Below, one piece after another: positions 16,837-25,545 of a stretch of 64,000 bases of DNA. The stretch covers positions 1 to 64,000 of the forward strand of contig CAKSYX010000008.1 in the NCBI GenBank assembly GCA_934525065.1, read 5' to 3'. The position numbers were made by a program, and so were the translations under genes. The notes below the pieces were generated by a model. It made no database searches. It worked only from the letters and a program-made list of their open reading frames with translations, and had not been told where the DNA came from. Source of the stretch: an uncultured Eubacteriales bacterium. Lineage in GTDB: Bacteria; Bacillota; Clostridia; Oscillospirales; Acutalibacteraceae. The number at the start of each line of letters is the position of its first letter. Positions within the stretch are counted from its first letter, which is position 1.

Positions 16837-16865
16837 TTGACATAACTGCCGCTATATGGTACTAT
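16837..16865 (+). promoter_or_regulatory. Promoter of the secreted multidomain protein
   Basis: TTGACA (16837-16842), 17-nt spacer, TACTAT (16860-16865). A small GGCTGC/GCAGC hairpin with TTTTTTT at 16780-16808 lies upstream and may shield it from read-through. Confidence 0.75.
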
Positions 16866-16887
16866 GCAATTAAAGGAGGAATATACT

Positions 16888-18279
16888 ATGAAAAATCAAT
16901 CAAAGCAAATTCTCGCCTGCCTGATGGTTCTTGTCATGCTCCTTGCGGCTGCACCGGTTGCTGTTTTTGCGGCGGGTGCAGAATCCGGGACGGCCGTGAC
17001 GGCCCAAAAGGCACACAAGCACAAAAAAGTGACCTCTGTCAAAAAGGCAACCGCTTCAAAGGACGGACTTATCACCGTCAAATGCTCCGACTGCAAAAAG
17101 GTTCTCAGCAAAAAGACGATTGCAAAAATCAAAACCGTAAAGCTCAAAAAAACCGAATATAATTACACGGGAAAGGCAATCAAACCGGCCGTCATTGTAA
17201 AAGACAGCAAAGGCAAGACTCTCAAGAACGGCAAGGACTACACGGTTACCTACATATCAAACAAAAAGCCCGGCAAGGCAACCGCAAAGGTCACCTTCAA
17301 GGGCAATTACAGCGGAACCAAGCTTCTGAACTTTGTAATCTTTCCGAACTTCACAGTCAACGTAAACGTCCATTCCGGGAAAAAGACGGTCGATGCTTCT
17401 GTTTTGTGGGATAAGGTAAACGGTGCGTTTTCCTATAAGGTCAGCCTTTATAAAGGCAAAAAGCTCATAAAAACGGTCAAGACCAAGGAAGCCGAAGCTG
17501 AATTCAAAGGTCTTTCGGACAACACAAAGTACCGCCTTGCTTTCACCGCCTATAACCTTTTTGGCAAGAAAATAATTTCCGGCAGCAAAGATTTTAAAGT
17601 TCCGAAGGTCACCGATGAGACGCAGCCCACTTTCCCCTCGAACGCAAAAGACATTGTGGCACGTTATAACAACGCGGTCAACGCGCTGAAAAAAGAAAAG
17701 AACGTGAGAATTCACAAAGAGGGCGACATCAAGCTCGTTTGCACGGATTGCTCTGTCAGTGCCCTTTCAAATCCAGTCAACCAAATGCTCAAGAGCTTTC
17801 TTGTTCCCTCGGACGAAAGCATAAAGTTCCGCAACGGAAAAGGCAAGAACTCCAGAGGAGAAACAACAACCGTCAATGAGTTCGTCACTCCCGTTGGAAG
17901 GAAGGCGGCTCTCAATGCCAAAAATGTTGCAAGTGCTTCTGCAGTGGTAACATCAAACGGTTCAACAAAGCTCACGATCGTTCTCAAGAAGGAAACCACG
18001 ACCTTTGACGGAACGACCGGTACCTCCGCCCGCGCAAACATGAGTGTTGCCGACCCGCTGGATTTTGCAACGCTTGAGCTTCCGATGAACGCAAAAATCA
18101 CGTCTGCAAAAACTGTTTACCCGGGAACAAAGCTTCAGGCAACGCTCGGCAAAAACGGAAAGCTCATGAAGCTGAAAATATATCTTCCGCTTAAAAGCAA
18201 TGTCACCGGAAAGCTTCAAATGAACCTCTCCGCAGAGTTTAAGGGAAGCCTTACGGATACTTACACGATTACATACTGA
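16888..18279 (+). CDS. Secreted protein with zinc-ribbon-like, MBG-like, Fn3 and novel C-terminal domains
   Basis: A 463-aa exported protein. Signal peptide at 1-28 (LMVLVMLLAAAPVAVFAAG); a short segment with CSDC of the kind seen in clostridial surface proteins (~45-75); an Ig-like domain of the YTGKAIKPAVIVKDSKG type (~85-145); a fibronectin-III-like domain (~155-240); and from ~252 a 210-residue domain I cannot name, ending DTYTITY. That last domain resembles the C-terminal half of the protein at 59969. No cell-wall sorting motif is seen. Probably an extracellular adhesion or binding protein. The ATG at 16888 has AAAGGAGGA; an earlier in-frame ATG at 16864 lies before the signal sequence. 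Confidence 0.75.
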   Translation: MKNQSKQILACLMVLVMLLAAAPVAVFAAGAESGTAVTAQKAHKHKKVTSVKKATASKDGLITVKCSDCKKVLSKKTIAKIKTVKLKKTEYNYTGKAIKPAVIVKDSKGKTLKNGKDYTVTYISNKKPGKATAKVTFKGNYSGTKLLNFVIFPNFTVNVNVHSGKKTVDASVLWDKVNGAFSYKVSLYKGKKLIKTVKTKEAEAEFKGLSDNTKYRLAFTAYNLFGKKIISGSKDFKVPKVTDETQPTFPSNAKDIVARYNNAVNALKKEKNVRIHKEGDIKLVCTDCSVSALSNPVNQMLKSFLVPSDESIKFRNGKGKNSRGETTTVNEFVTPVGRKAALNAKNVASASAVVTSNGSTKLTIVLKKETTTFDGTTGTSARANMSVADPLDFATLELPMNAKITSAKTVYPGTKLQATLGKNGKLMKLKIYLPLKSNVTGKLQMNLSAEFKGSLTDTYTITY

Positions 18280-18294
18280 CGCTATACAGAATAT

Positions 18295-18337
18295 AATCAG
18301 CGGCTCCGCCTTAAATAAAGCGAAGCCGCTGATTTTT
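18295..18337. terminator. Bidirectional terminator between convergent genes
   Basis: AATCAGCGGCT / AGCCGCTGATT hairpin with TTTTT on the plus side, in the 64-nt gap between the stop codons of the secreted protein and the SGNH hydrolase. Confidence 0.8.
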
Positions 18338-18343
18338 AATTGT

Positions 18344-19909
18344 TTATCTTCTGAGCTTTCTTGTCAAGGAAAAGAGTGATGAATCACTGTCAGGGAGCAA
18401 ATCAATGATCTTGTCAAGGATTTTCTGAAGCGGACCGTATTCAACTCTGAGCGTTGAAAGCAGCTGGCGGACGATCAGAAGAATGTTCTTGATTTTGAGC
18501 AGTCTCTGATTGGTTTTTCCTTCGTTCTCCGCTTCATAGGGGTTTACGCCGTAAATTTCAGAAGCGGTTTTTGCGCCCTTGATTCCGAAAATGGCCTCAA
18601 GGTCAATGCAGTCGGCGAGTGCAAGAGCCCCGGCCTCTGTGAGGTGGATTCCGTCCTTCGTAAACTGATTGCGGAAAGCGGTAATGTCACCCGGCTTTGC
18701 AAGGTTATCGGATTCAATGTAGCCGTCGGCAACATCGTTGGTCTTGATCCATTCGTTGCATTCGTCACACATCGCCTGAAGCTCCTCACTCCAGACAATG
18801 TCTCCCTTTGAGCCGAGAATATCGCGGACATAGCCCTTCCACGGAGTGATCTCCATGAAATAAATGCGCTTTCCGTTTTCGTGCGCCCTGTTTACAAGGT
18901 CCTCATAACCCTTTATAATGTCATCTGTCGAAACATACGGTGCTTCATCGCCCATGCTCTTTGAAGAGGGATGAAGAATATCATTGACGCCGATTTTAAC
19001 AACAATGACTTCACAGCCGTCAACGTCCAGCGCATCTCTCTGGAATCTTTCGGTGACTGATTTTCCGTAAAGATTTCCGATAAGTCCGTGGCCGTCATAG
19101 AAAAGGCGATTGCCCATGATGCCCTCGTTGATGATTGAAACGTGCTTTTCACCGGACTCAACAAGCCTTCTTGAAAGGTACTGAGTGGTGCCGTTGACGA
19201 GGGTGGAGTCTCCGATGAAAACGGCCGAATAAGCGTCTTCGGCTGTGGTATAGGTGTCGATCGCGGTAAGGAACGGGATGATGTGATAGGCATTCTTTCC
19301 GGTTGCGATGCTGATTTCCGAGGGGGCGAGCATTCTGCTTTCATCAGCCGCTCCGGGAACAGCCAGGGCGCTATATGTTTTTCCGCAGAAGAGGCCGGCG
19401 GTCTTGACCGGGGTTTCCTTTGAAAAATACAGGCTGACGGTGAGCTTTTCAAGCGCATCGGTTTTGAAGTTTATCTCATCCGACCAAATTACGCCGCCGG
19501 CAGGAATAACAGCTTCGCGGCTTCCGCCGAAGGTCAGAGGAGTTACCGAGGATTTTTCAATTGCGCCGCTTTTTGAGCTGTCTGTTCTTGCAATGTTGGC
19601 GTTTATGAAGCTGACGTCTCTGTCTCCGTATTCATTCGAAAACTTTAGACGGAGCTTTTCGCCCGCCGAGGAAACCGAAAGCTCGGTTCTTGTGAGAGTA
19701 CCTGCGGCAAGCTTTCCGTTGACGAGAAAGCCCGAAGCATAGTTTGCGAGTGAAATGTAATAGTCAACCGGAGACGTACCCCAGGTCGCGACCCACTTGC
19801 CCTCTGCGCCTTCGGCCGCTGCCGGAACAACCAAAAGCGTTCCGAGTGTCAGAACGAGCGCAAGCAAAATTGAAAGGGTTTTTTTGCCTTTGTTTAATGT
19901 TTTCTTCAT
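18344..19909 (-). CDS. Secreted SGNH/GDSL hydrolase
   Basis: A 521-aa exported esterase-type enzyme. Signal peptide at ~1-33 (ILLALVLTLGTLLVVPAAA), a beta-rich N-terminal domain (~40-215, WVATWGTSPVDY), then an SGNH domain with the nucleophile in IGDST, the oxyanion Gly in EGIMGNR, Asn in GVND, and the Asp/His pair in DGIHLT. This order (WVATWG then GDST) matches the GDSL family members that deacylate polysaccharides or lipids outside the cell. The final ~70 residues are an unassigned helical tail. The ATG at 19909 is preceded by GGAGG; upstream in-frame codons would precede the signal peptide. The promoter is at 20004-20031 and the leader contains two hairpins. Confidence 0.85.
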   Translation of the reverse strand: MKKTLNKGKKTLSILLALVLTLGTLLVVPAAAEGAEGKWVATWGTSPVDYYISLANYASGFLVNGKLAAGTLTRTELSVSSAGEKLRLKFSNEYGDRDVSFINANIARTDSSKSGAIEKSSVTPLTFGGSREAVIPAGGVIWSDEINFKTDALEKLTVSLYFSKETPVKTAGLFCGKTYSALAVPGAADESRMLAPSEISIATGKNAYHIIPFLTAIDTYTTAEDAYSAVFIGDSTLVNGTTQYLSRRLVESGEKHVSIINEGIMGNRLFYDGHGLIGNLYGKSVTERFQRDALDVDGCEVIVVKIGVNDILHPSSKSMGDEAPYVSTDDIIKGYEDLVNRAHENGKRIYFMEITPWKGYVRDILGSKGDIVWSEELQAMCDECNEWIKTNDVADGYIESDNLAKPGDITAFRNQFTKDGIHLTEAGALALADCIDLEAIFGIKGAKTASEIYGVNPYEAENEGKTNQRLLKIKNILLIVRQLLSTLRVEYGPLQKILDKIIDLLPDSDSSLFSLTRKLRR

Positions 19910-20003
19910 GATATCTGCCTCCATGGGATCTTTTGCCGCCGGCATAAAACTGCCGGACAGTTTTTAAGGTGCCTTCTCCGCACCTTACTTTAACTATGGT
20001 TTA

Positions 20004-20031
20004 ATTTTACGCTTTCATCCGCAAAAGTCAA
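20004..20031 (-). promoter_or_regulatory. Promoter of the SGNH hydrolase gene
   Basis: Minus-strand TTGACT (20026-20031), 16-nt spacer, TAAAAT (20004-20009). The ~80-nt leader forms AAGGTGC/GCACCTT and CCGGCA/TGCCGG hairpins. Confidence 0.6.
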
Positions 20032-20131
20032 GAAAAATAATATATTTTTGATAATTTTGAACGTTTTTAAGCGTCTGTTTACAAATGGTTCAAACTGTCG
20101 GGCTGATCCTTGCAAAAAACTGCAAAGTTGT

Positions 20132-20172
20132 AAACGTTTTTGATTGACAACGAACCTCTTTAATATTAAAAT
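20132..20172 (+). promoter_or_regulatory. Promoter and possible operator of the uronate isomerase gene
   Basis: TTGACA (20144-20149), 17-nt spacer, TAAAAT (20167-20172). Just upstream is TGTAAACGTTTTTG around AAACGTTT (20132-20139), like a LacI/CcpA-family half-conserved site. Confidence 0.65.
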
Positions 20173-20193
20173 TGAGCCAAAGGAAGTGGTTTT

Positions 20194-21591
20194 TTGAAAA
20201 AATTTATGGACAGCGATTTTCTTCTCAAAACAGAAACCGCAAAAGAACTGTTTTTTGATTTTGCAAAAGATGAACCGATTTTTGACTGGCACTGTCATCT
20301 GAGCGCAAAGGAGATTTTTGAAAACAAGCCTTCAAATGACCTTTGCGAGCTTTGGCTCTCCGGCGACCATTACAAATGGCGCATGATGAGAAGCGCGGGC
20401 ATTGACGAAAAATATATCACCGGAGACGCAAAGCCGTTTGAAAAATTCAAGGCCTTTTCAAAGGCTCTTTCGCTTGCTCCCGGCAATCCGCTTTTCCATT
20501 GGAGCCATCTTGAGCTTCAGCGCTACTTCGGAATTTATGACATTCTTTGTGAAGATACGGCGGAAAAAATCTGGAACGATTCAAAAGCAAAAATTCAAGG
20601 CGGAGCTTTCACTCCCCGTGAGCTGATTCTGCGTTCAAATGTTTTTGCTCTTTGCACAACGGACGACCCCGCGGATTCCCTTGAATGGCACATAAAGCTC
20701 AGGGAAACCGATTTTCCCGTGAAGGTTCTTCCCGCCTTCCGCCCGGACAAGGCAATCAACGCAGAAACACATGACTTTTCCGCATATCTGGGTCTGCTCG
20801 GCAAAGCGGCGGAAATTGAAATTGACAGCTTTGAAAAGCTCAAAGCCGCGCTCAAAAAACGGCTGCTGTTTTTCAAGTCGCTCGGTGCCGTTGCCTGCGA
20901 CCAGTCAGTTGCTTTTGTTCCATTTGCTCCCGCCGGCGAAGCGCAGGTTGAAGCTGTTTTCAAAAAGCTCTTGAAAAACGAAAAAGTCTCGGAAAATGAG
21001 CTTGAAGTCTATAAATTCGCCGTGCTTTCCTTCCTCGGCAAGGAGTACGCAAAGGAAAAGCTTGTGATGGAGCTGCACCTCGGCGCAATGAGGAACAACA
21101 ACTCGCGCGCTTTTGCCTCTCTCGGCGCAGACACAGGCTTTGATTCAATTGACGACCGGCGGCAGGCGCAAAAGCTTTCTCGCTTTCTTGACACGCTTGA
21201 CAAGAACTCGCTTTTGCCGAAAACGGTTTTGTTCAACCTCAACCCGAAGGACAGCTTTGTTCTGGCTTCAATGCTCGGCAACTTCCAGTCCGCAGAAGCC
21301 AAAAGCAAGCTCCAGTTCGGTTCGGCCTGGTGGTTCAACGATAATATCGACGGAATGACCTCTCAGCTCAAAACGCTCGCGAACCTTGGCGTTCTCGGCT
21401 GTTTTGTCGGAATGCTCACCGATTCGCGCTCCTTCCTCTCCTACCCGCGCCACGAATATTTCAGAAGGATCCTCTGCAATCTTCTCGGCTCATGGGTCGA
21501 AGACGGACTTTATCCGTACGACAGAAAAGCCCTTGAAAAAATCGTTCGCGGAATCTGTTTTGAAAATGCAAAAGAATACTTTCTGTCCTGA
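20194..21591 (+). CDS. uxaC: Uronate isomerase (glucuronate isomerase)
   Basis: A 465-aa cytosolic enzyme of the amidohydrolase superfamily that isomerises D-glucuronate to D-fructuronate and D-galacturonate to D-tagaturonate. The N-terminus (FMDSDFLLKTETAKELF, then FDWHCHLSAKEI with the metal-site HCH), WHIKLRETDFPVKVLPAFRPD, and LGAMRNNN, together with the length, match UxaC closely. I accept the TTG at 20194 because it restores the conserved MKKFMD start and has AAAGGAAG upstream; an internal ATG is at 20206. A metallo-hydrolase follows after 9 nt. The next pathway step, a mannonate oxidoreductase, is 29 kb away at 49895. Confidence 0.93.
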   Translation: MKKFMDSDFLLKTETAKELFFDFAKDEPIFDWHCHLSAKEIFENKPSNDLCELWLSGDHYKWRMMRSAGIDEKYITGDAKPFEKFKAFSKALSLAPGNPLFHWSHLELQRYFGIYDILCEDTAEKIWNDSKAKIQGGAFTPRELILRSNVFALCTTDDPADSLEWHIKLRETDFPVKVLPAFRPDKAINAETHDFSAYLGLLGKAAEIEIDSFEKLKAALKKRLLFFKSLGAVACDQSVAFVPFAPAGEAQVEAVFKKLLKNEKVSENELEVYKFAVLSFLGKEYAKEKLVMELHLGAMRNNNSRAFASLGADTGFDSIDDRRQAQKLSRFLDTLDKNSLLPKTVLFNLNPKDSFVLASMLGNFQSAEAKSKLQFGSAWWFNDNIDGMTSQLKTLANLGVLGCFVGMLTDSRSFLSYPRHEYFRRILCNLLGSWVEDGLYPYDRKALEKIVRGICFENAKEYFLS

Positions 21592-21600
21592 GGTGAAGCA

Positions 21601-22389
21601 ATGAAGAATATTTATACCGTTGAGAAGATTGGAGAAAGAACCTTCCGCATCGACGAATGCGGCCGCGACAACTGCTATCTCCTTCTCGGAGACAAAAGTG
21701 CGCTGCTTATTGACAGCTCGATAGGCACGGGTGACCTTGCGGCGGTTGTAAAAAGTATCACCGACCTTCCGGTCACCGTTGCGGCAACCCACGCCCACGG
21801 CGACCATACCGGAGGGGCTGGTCAGTTCGGCTCGGTTTATGTTCACAAAGCGGAATGCTCGCTGAGGTTCAAGCTGCTCAACACAAAAAAGGTTCGCACT
21901 GACCTGATTTCAAACAAAATGAAAGCCGCCGGAATCACCGAAAAGGACGTTTTTGGAAACGTGTTCAAAACAAAGTGGATTCCCTTTGAGGAGGGGAAGA
22001 CCTTTGACCTCGGGAACCGACTTGTTCGCACGGTTCACACTCCGGGCCATTCTCCGGGTTCAGTCGTTTTCCTCGATGAAGGGGAAAGGAAGATGTTCAC
22101 CGGAGACAATGTCTGTGCCGTTCTGCTAATGAAGGTGATTTTTTCAAAGAGTCTTGAGGAATGGGTGCCCGGCGCAGAAAAAACGCTTGCGCTTTGCAGC
22201 GAGTATGAGCCTTGGTGCGGCCATGCAGACGGAAGGCAGAGCAAGGAGCAGATTGAAAAGCTCCTGTCTTTTTCAAAAGAGATTTTCAAAAGGTACCCCA
22301 AAAACGGGGAGTCAAAGAAAGTCGTCTTCCCGAATTTCGACCCAACCGGCTGCATAATTTTTGATGAAGCGCAAATTTACAAAAAATAG
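21601..22389 (+). CDS. MBL-fold metallo-hydrolase
   Basis: A 262-aa metallo-beta-lactamase-fold hydrolase. The zinc motif HAHGDH is at residues 64-69, with further ligands in VHTPGHSPGS, FTGDN and CGHAD. There is no signal peptide, so it is cytosolic. Family members hydrolyse thioesters, lactones or phosphoesters, and the specific substrate is not readable. It follows uxaC by nine bases with a shared promoter, so a role in uronate or glycoside breakdown is possible, for instance hydrolysis of an aldonolactone or uronolactone; this is inferred only from position. Confidence 0.88.
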   Translation: MKNIYTVEKIGERTFRIDECGRDNCYLLLGDKSALLIDSSIGTGDLAAVVKSITDLPVTVAATHAHGDHTGGAGQFGSVYVHKAECSLRFKLLNTKKVRTDLISNKMKAAGITEKDVFGNVFKTKWIPFEEGKTFDLGNRLVRTVHTPGHSPGSVVFLDEGERKMFTGDNVCAVLLMKVIFSKSLEEWVPGAEKTLALCSEYEPWCGHADGRQSKEQIEKLLSFSKEIFKRYPKNGESKKVVFPNFDPTGCIIFDEAQIYKK

Positions 22390-22394
22390 TCTAC

Positions 22395-22431
22395 ACTTTT
22401 AAAAAATCTGTTTGATTTTTTAAAAAGTTTT
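22395..22431 (+). terminator. AT-rich hairpin terminator after the MBL gene
   Basis: ACTTTTAAAAAATC / GATTTTTTAAAAAGT stem followed by TTTAATC. Its AT richness lowers certainty. Confidence 0.5.
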
Positions 22432-22527
22432 AATCACTATTTAATATTTTAATTATTAAAAATATCACCTTTTACAAGTATCATGAACCGGACGGTTTTC
22501 CGATACTTATATTTAGGTGGTATTTTT

Positions 22528-23955
22528 ATGATATTTGAAAAAGAAAAGCTCGTTTCAAAAGAAGAAGTTCTTGCCGGTGTTGAAAAAATGAACAGCTTCG
22601 GCGTCAGAATAACGGGCTCCGGTGCTCAGCGCGATTTCGTTTCATACCTCAAGGGCGAAATTGAAAAAATGGGTCTTTCAACTTACAGCGATCTCTATTC
22701 CTTCAACCGCTGGAAAGAGGTTTCCCATTCGATTACGCTCCACAACGGCGGAAGTGACGAAACAATTGAAGTTTCCTCCGCATGGCCGTATTCCGGCGAT
22801 ACCGGCCCCATGGGTGTCACCGCCGAAATCGTTGAAATTTTCGGAAAGCACCTCAACTATCTTCCTGCGATGGGCAAAATTGCCCTTGTCAAGGTTCACG
22901 ACCTCGGCGAAATTCCGAGCGGGATTGCCTTCAATCAAAGAAGGGCTTATCCCGAGGGACTGCACGTTCCCGAATATTACAAGGGACCCGTTGCAACAAG
23001 CTTTGTGAACGTTCCCTTCCTTGCCGCGGCAAAGCTTGCCGGAGTAAAGGGAGTAATCTGCATCTGGCAGGGCATGTCAAAGGAAATGGTCAAGGGTCAG
23101 TACCTTCCGTTTATACTGAACTATCAGGGTGTTCCCTGCCTTTGGGTCTGCGAAGAGGAGGGACAAAAGCTCCTTGAAGCGGCAAGGCTCAAAAACAAAG
23201 TGACAATGGTTCTTGAAGCAAAGAACGAAAAGCGCGCAAACTCGGAGTCGTTTTACACTGTGCTTAAGGGAAAGAACCCGGATGAAGCGATTATTGTCAA
23301 CACTCACACCGACGGCGTGAACTGCGTTGAGGAAAACGGTGCAATCGCAATGCTCGCGATGATGAAATATCTCAAGCAGTGCGAGCTTGAAAGGAGCGTC
23401 ATATTCGTCTTTGTAACAGGCCACTTCCGTCTGCCCGCTTTCAAGCAGAACGATATTCAGGCCTCCTCAAAATGGCTTAAAAACCACCGTGATATGTGGG
23501 ACGGAAAAAACGGACACATCAAGGCCGTTGCCGGCGTTGCGGTTGAACACCTCGGTGCAACGGAATGGAAGGACGTTGACGGCATATATCAGAAAACGAA
23601 TGATATTGATGCAGAGCTTGCTTACACCGGCAACAGGACGATGGATGACATCTACTACCGCTCCCTTGAAGGCAGGACTCTCGTTCGCACAATTACACTT
23701 AAAGGACACAACTTCCTGCATTTCGGCGAAGGTCAGCCGCTTCGCAACGTCGGAATTCCGCAGATCGGCTTTGTTCCGGCTCCCGACTACCTGACCGCAG
23801 TCAGTGAGGACCACGAGATGAGCAAGTTCAGCATCGACCTTATGTATGAACAGCTTCAGTCCTTCGTCAAAATGGTACTTCTCATTGACGAAACACCGGC
23901 AAAGCAGCTCGGTTCACCGGACCCGTATTCACTCGTTATCGGTTCGGTTAAATAA
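22528..23955 (+). CDS. PA-domain/M28-like putative metallopeptidase or amidohydrolase
   Basis: A 475-aa cytosolic protein built like M28 peptidases: an N-terminal part, an inserted protease-associated-type domain (~110-225, PSGIAFNQR to VICIWQG), then a catalytic-type core with H260-T-D262 in NTHTDG followed by EENGA, where classic M28 enzymes have a D-N-x-A metal ligand set, and later VTGHFRLP and a C-terminal SEDHEM that could supply further ligands. The EEN variant recurs in a little-studied M28 branch; whether it binds two zincs is uncertain. The ATG at 22528 has AGGTGG at good spacing. A terminator follows at 23961. Confidence 0.7.
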   Translation: MIFEKEKLVSKEEVLAGVEKMNSFGVRITGSGAQRDFVSYLKGEIEKMGLSTYSDLYSFNRWKEVSHSITLHNGGSDETIEVSSAWPYSGDTGPMGVTAEIVEIFGKHLNYLPAMGKIALVKVHDLGEIPSGIAFNQRRAYPEGLHVPEYYKGPVATSFVNVPFLAAAKLAGVKGVICIWQGMSKEMVKGQYLPFILNYQGVPCLWVCEEEGQKLLEAARLKNKVTMVLEAKNEKRANSESFYTVLKGKNPDEAIIVNTHTDGVNCVEENGAIAMLAMMKYLKQCELERSVIFVFVTGHFRLPAFKQNDIQASSKWLKNHRDMWDGKNGHIKAVAGVAVEHLGATEWKDVDGIYQKTNDIDAELAYTGNRTMDDIYYRSLEGRTLVRTITLKGHNFLHFGEGQPLRNVGIPQIGFVPAPDYLTAVSEDHEMSKFSIDLMYEQLQSFVKMVLLIDETPAKQLGSPDPYSLVIGSVK

Positions 23956-23960
23956 AAAAT

Positions 23961-24002
23961 AAATTCGCGGAAGCTTTCTGAAACAAAGCTTCCGCGAATT
24001 TT
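23961..24002. terminator. Bidirectional terminator
   Basis: AAATTCGCGGAAGCTT / AAGCTTCCGCGAATTT hairpin between convergent genes, with A- and T-runs at both ends. Confidence 0.9.
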
Positions 24003-24035
24003 GATTTAATTTAAAAAGTCAAACAGCTCGACTTT

Positions 24036-25304
24036 TTATTTGGCTTTGATTTTTTGGGGTGCTTTCTTTGCTTTAAATACGTCCGTGTAGTTTTCAAAAA
24101 ACAGGAAGAAAAAAACATACTGGAGCGGAATAACCTCAACAAGGCCGGTTCTGCCGTATTTTTGTTCAAGCAGAATGTTCATCACATATGCGGTTATGAG
24201 CGTAAAAGCGAGAATGGCGAGCATCACAATTCCGAGACGCAGATAAAGCCGGTTTTCCTTTCTTTTGAAAACGCAGAAGAAAAAGACGGCAACCATGATG
24301 AGAATGAAGAACGCAACTGCCGCAACGGAATGGACGAGGTTCAGTCCGTCGCCGCTGTGGGTGGTGGGTGCAAAAACGCAAAGCATCAGAACGAGGGAAC
24401 CGCCGACGGCAATGATATAGGTCAAAACGTTTTTATAATTGCTGCGCTTAAAGGCGAGGATAAAGTTCAGGCTGAGACCGACACTGATGAGAGCGCAGGT
24501 CACGCCGAAGCCGAGCGGATAGTCAAGACCCGTCATGCTTATGGTGAAGTTTATCGGATTTCTGACGAAGGAATAGAACGTGAAAAACAGCCATGCGGCG
24601 GCGAGGAAGAAATGGCACACAGCGGCAAAAACGCTTGTGTCGGAAACCTTGAGGGCAGTCTCTTCGCTGTCGCGTTCGCTTTTTGGTGAGACTGTATTTG
24701 TGTGGTTAAGCAGGAAGAGAACAACGCCTGCTGCAACGATCGGAACAATTTCCAAAAAGCCGTTTTTGCTTTTCTGAACGCTGCCGGTTATTACTGTCAT
24801 CACCACAAAGAGCAGCAGAATTGCAACGCAGGCACCGGTTCCTGAAATAAAAACTGCAAGCAGTTTTTTGCTTTTTGTGCGCTCATAAAGCCGCAGGCAG
24901 GTGACGAGAACGACAGTCGCATTGAGAACGATGTTGCCGAAGCCGGTGAGCCAGTGCAGCAGAACGGAGAAGGTTGTAACTTTTCCGACGGCCGGGTCAA
25001 GCATGAGCGTTGTTGTAACAAAGGGAACCAGCAGGTTTGAAACAAAAAAAGCCCGGCGAAGGACCGGAGCGTTAAGCTTGAACGCCCGGAGTGTATATTC
25101 ATAGTTTACAATATTGCAAAGAGGAAGAAGAATGCAGTAAACAGCGAGCAGCGGAAGTCTTGTCCGCCCGATGTCGCTTATTGTTGAATGGAGCGGATTT
25201 TCAAGGAAGGCGAAAACAAAAAAATAGGCTCCTGCTGCGATGAAAAGCAGAAACGCGGTTTTCCTTTTTTTGAGAGCCGAGGTTAAGAGATTTTCTCTGA
25301 TCAT
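24036..25304 (-). CDS. Polytopic membrane protein with two similar six-helix halves
   Basis: A 422-aa integral membrane protein with about 12 predicted helices and no family I can name securely (DUF998-like in look). The halves, residues ~20-201 and ~228-406, look like an internal duplication: NPLHSTISDIG (36-46) matches NPINFTISMTG (249-259), and NGFLEIVPI (181-189) matches TGLVEVIPL (386-394). Such duplicated bundles occur in transporters and lipid-handling proteins. No catalytic motif is seen. It is transcribed divergently from a TetR regulator 241 nt away, which probably controls it. Confidence 0.7.
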   Translation of the reverse strand: MIRENLLTSALKKRKTAFLLFIAAGAYFFVFAFLENPLHSTISDIGRTRLPLLAVYCILLPLCNIVNYEYTLRAFKLNAPVLRRAFFVSNLLVPFVTTTLMLDPAVGKVTTFSVLLHWLTGFGNIVLNATVVLVTCLRLYERTKSKKLLAVFISGTGACVAILLLFVVMTVITGSVQKSKNGFLEIVPIVAAGVVLFLLNHTNTVSPKSERDSEETALKVSDTSVFAAVCHFFLAAAWLFFTFYSFVRNPINFTISMTGLDYPLGFGVTCALISVGLSLNFILAFKRSNYKNVLTYIIAVGGSLVLMLCVFAPTTHSGDGLNLVHSVAAVAFFILIMVAVFFFCVFKRKENRLYLRLGIVMLAILAFTLITAYVMNILLEQKYGRTGLVEVIPLQYVFFFLFFENYTDVFKAKKAPQKIKAK

Positions 25305-25545
25305 GCCAATGTCCTTTCTTACGCGGAATTTTAAATACAGAAAGACGGAATATTAAAAAATATGTTGATTTATTGAAAAAAATGTATATAATGGTAATGG
25401 TATCAAGCAGTTTTTCAACAAGTGTGGAATGCTTGACACCTGTCCAATTATACACATTTTTCGCGTTTTTGCAAGCCTTATTAAGGTCAGGTTTTGTTTG
25501 ATAAACAACAAGATGCGGCTATTTTGTTAATCACCGGAGGATAAG
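25305..25545. other. Divergent control region
   Basis: It separates the membrane-protein gene (minus) from the TetR gene (plus). An imperfect dyad around GTGTGGAATGCTTGACAC (25423-25440) is a plausible operator. Promoters are not clear; TTGACA at 25433 has no good -10 box at the right distance. Confidence 0.4.

Noticed and set aside
24054..24689. 211-aa plus-strand frame opposite the membrane protein
   Set aside because: Highly charged composition, no ribosome-binding site and no family resemblance. The minus strand encodes a clear 12-helix protein.
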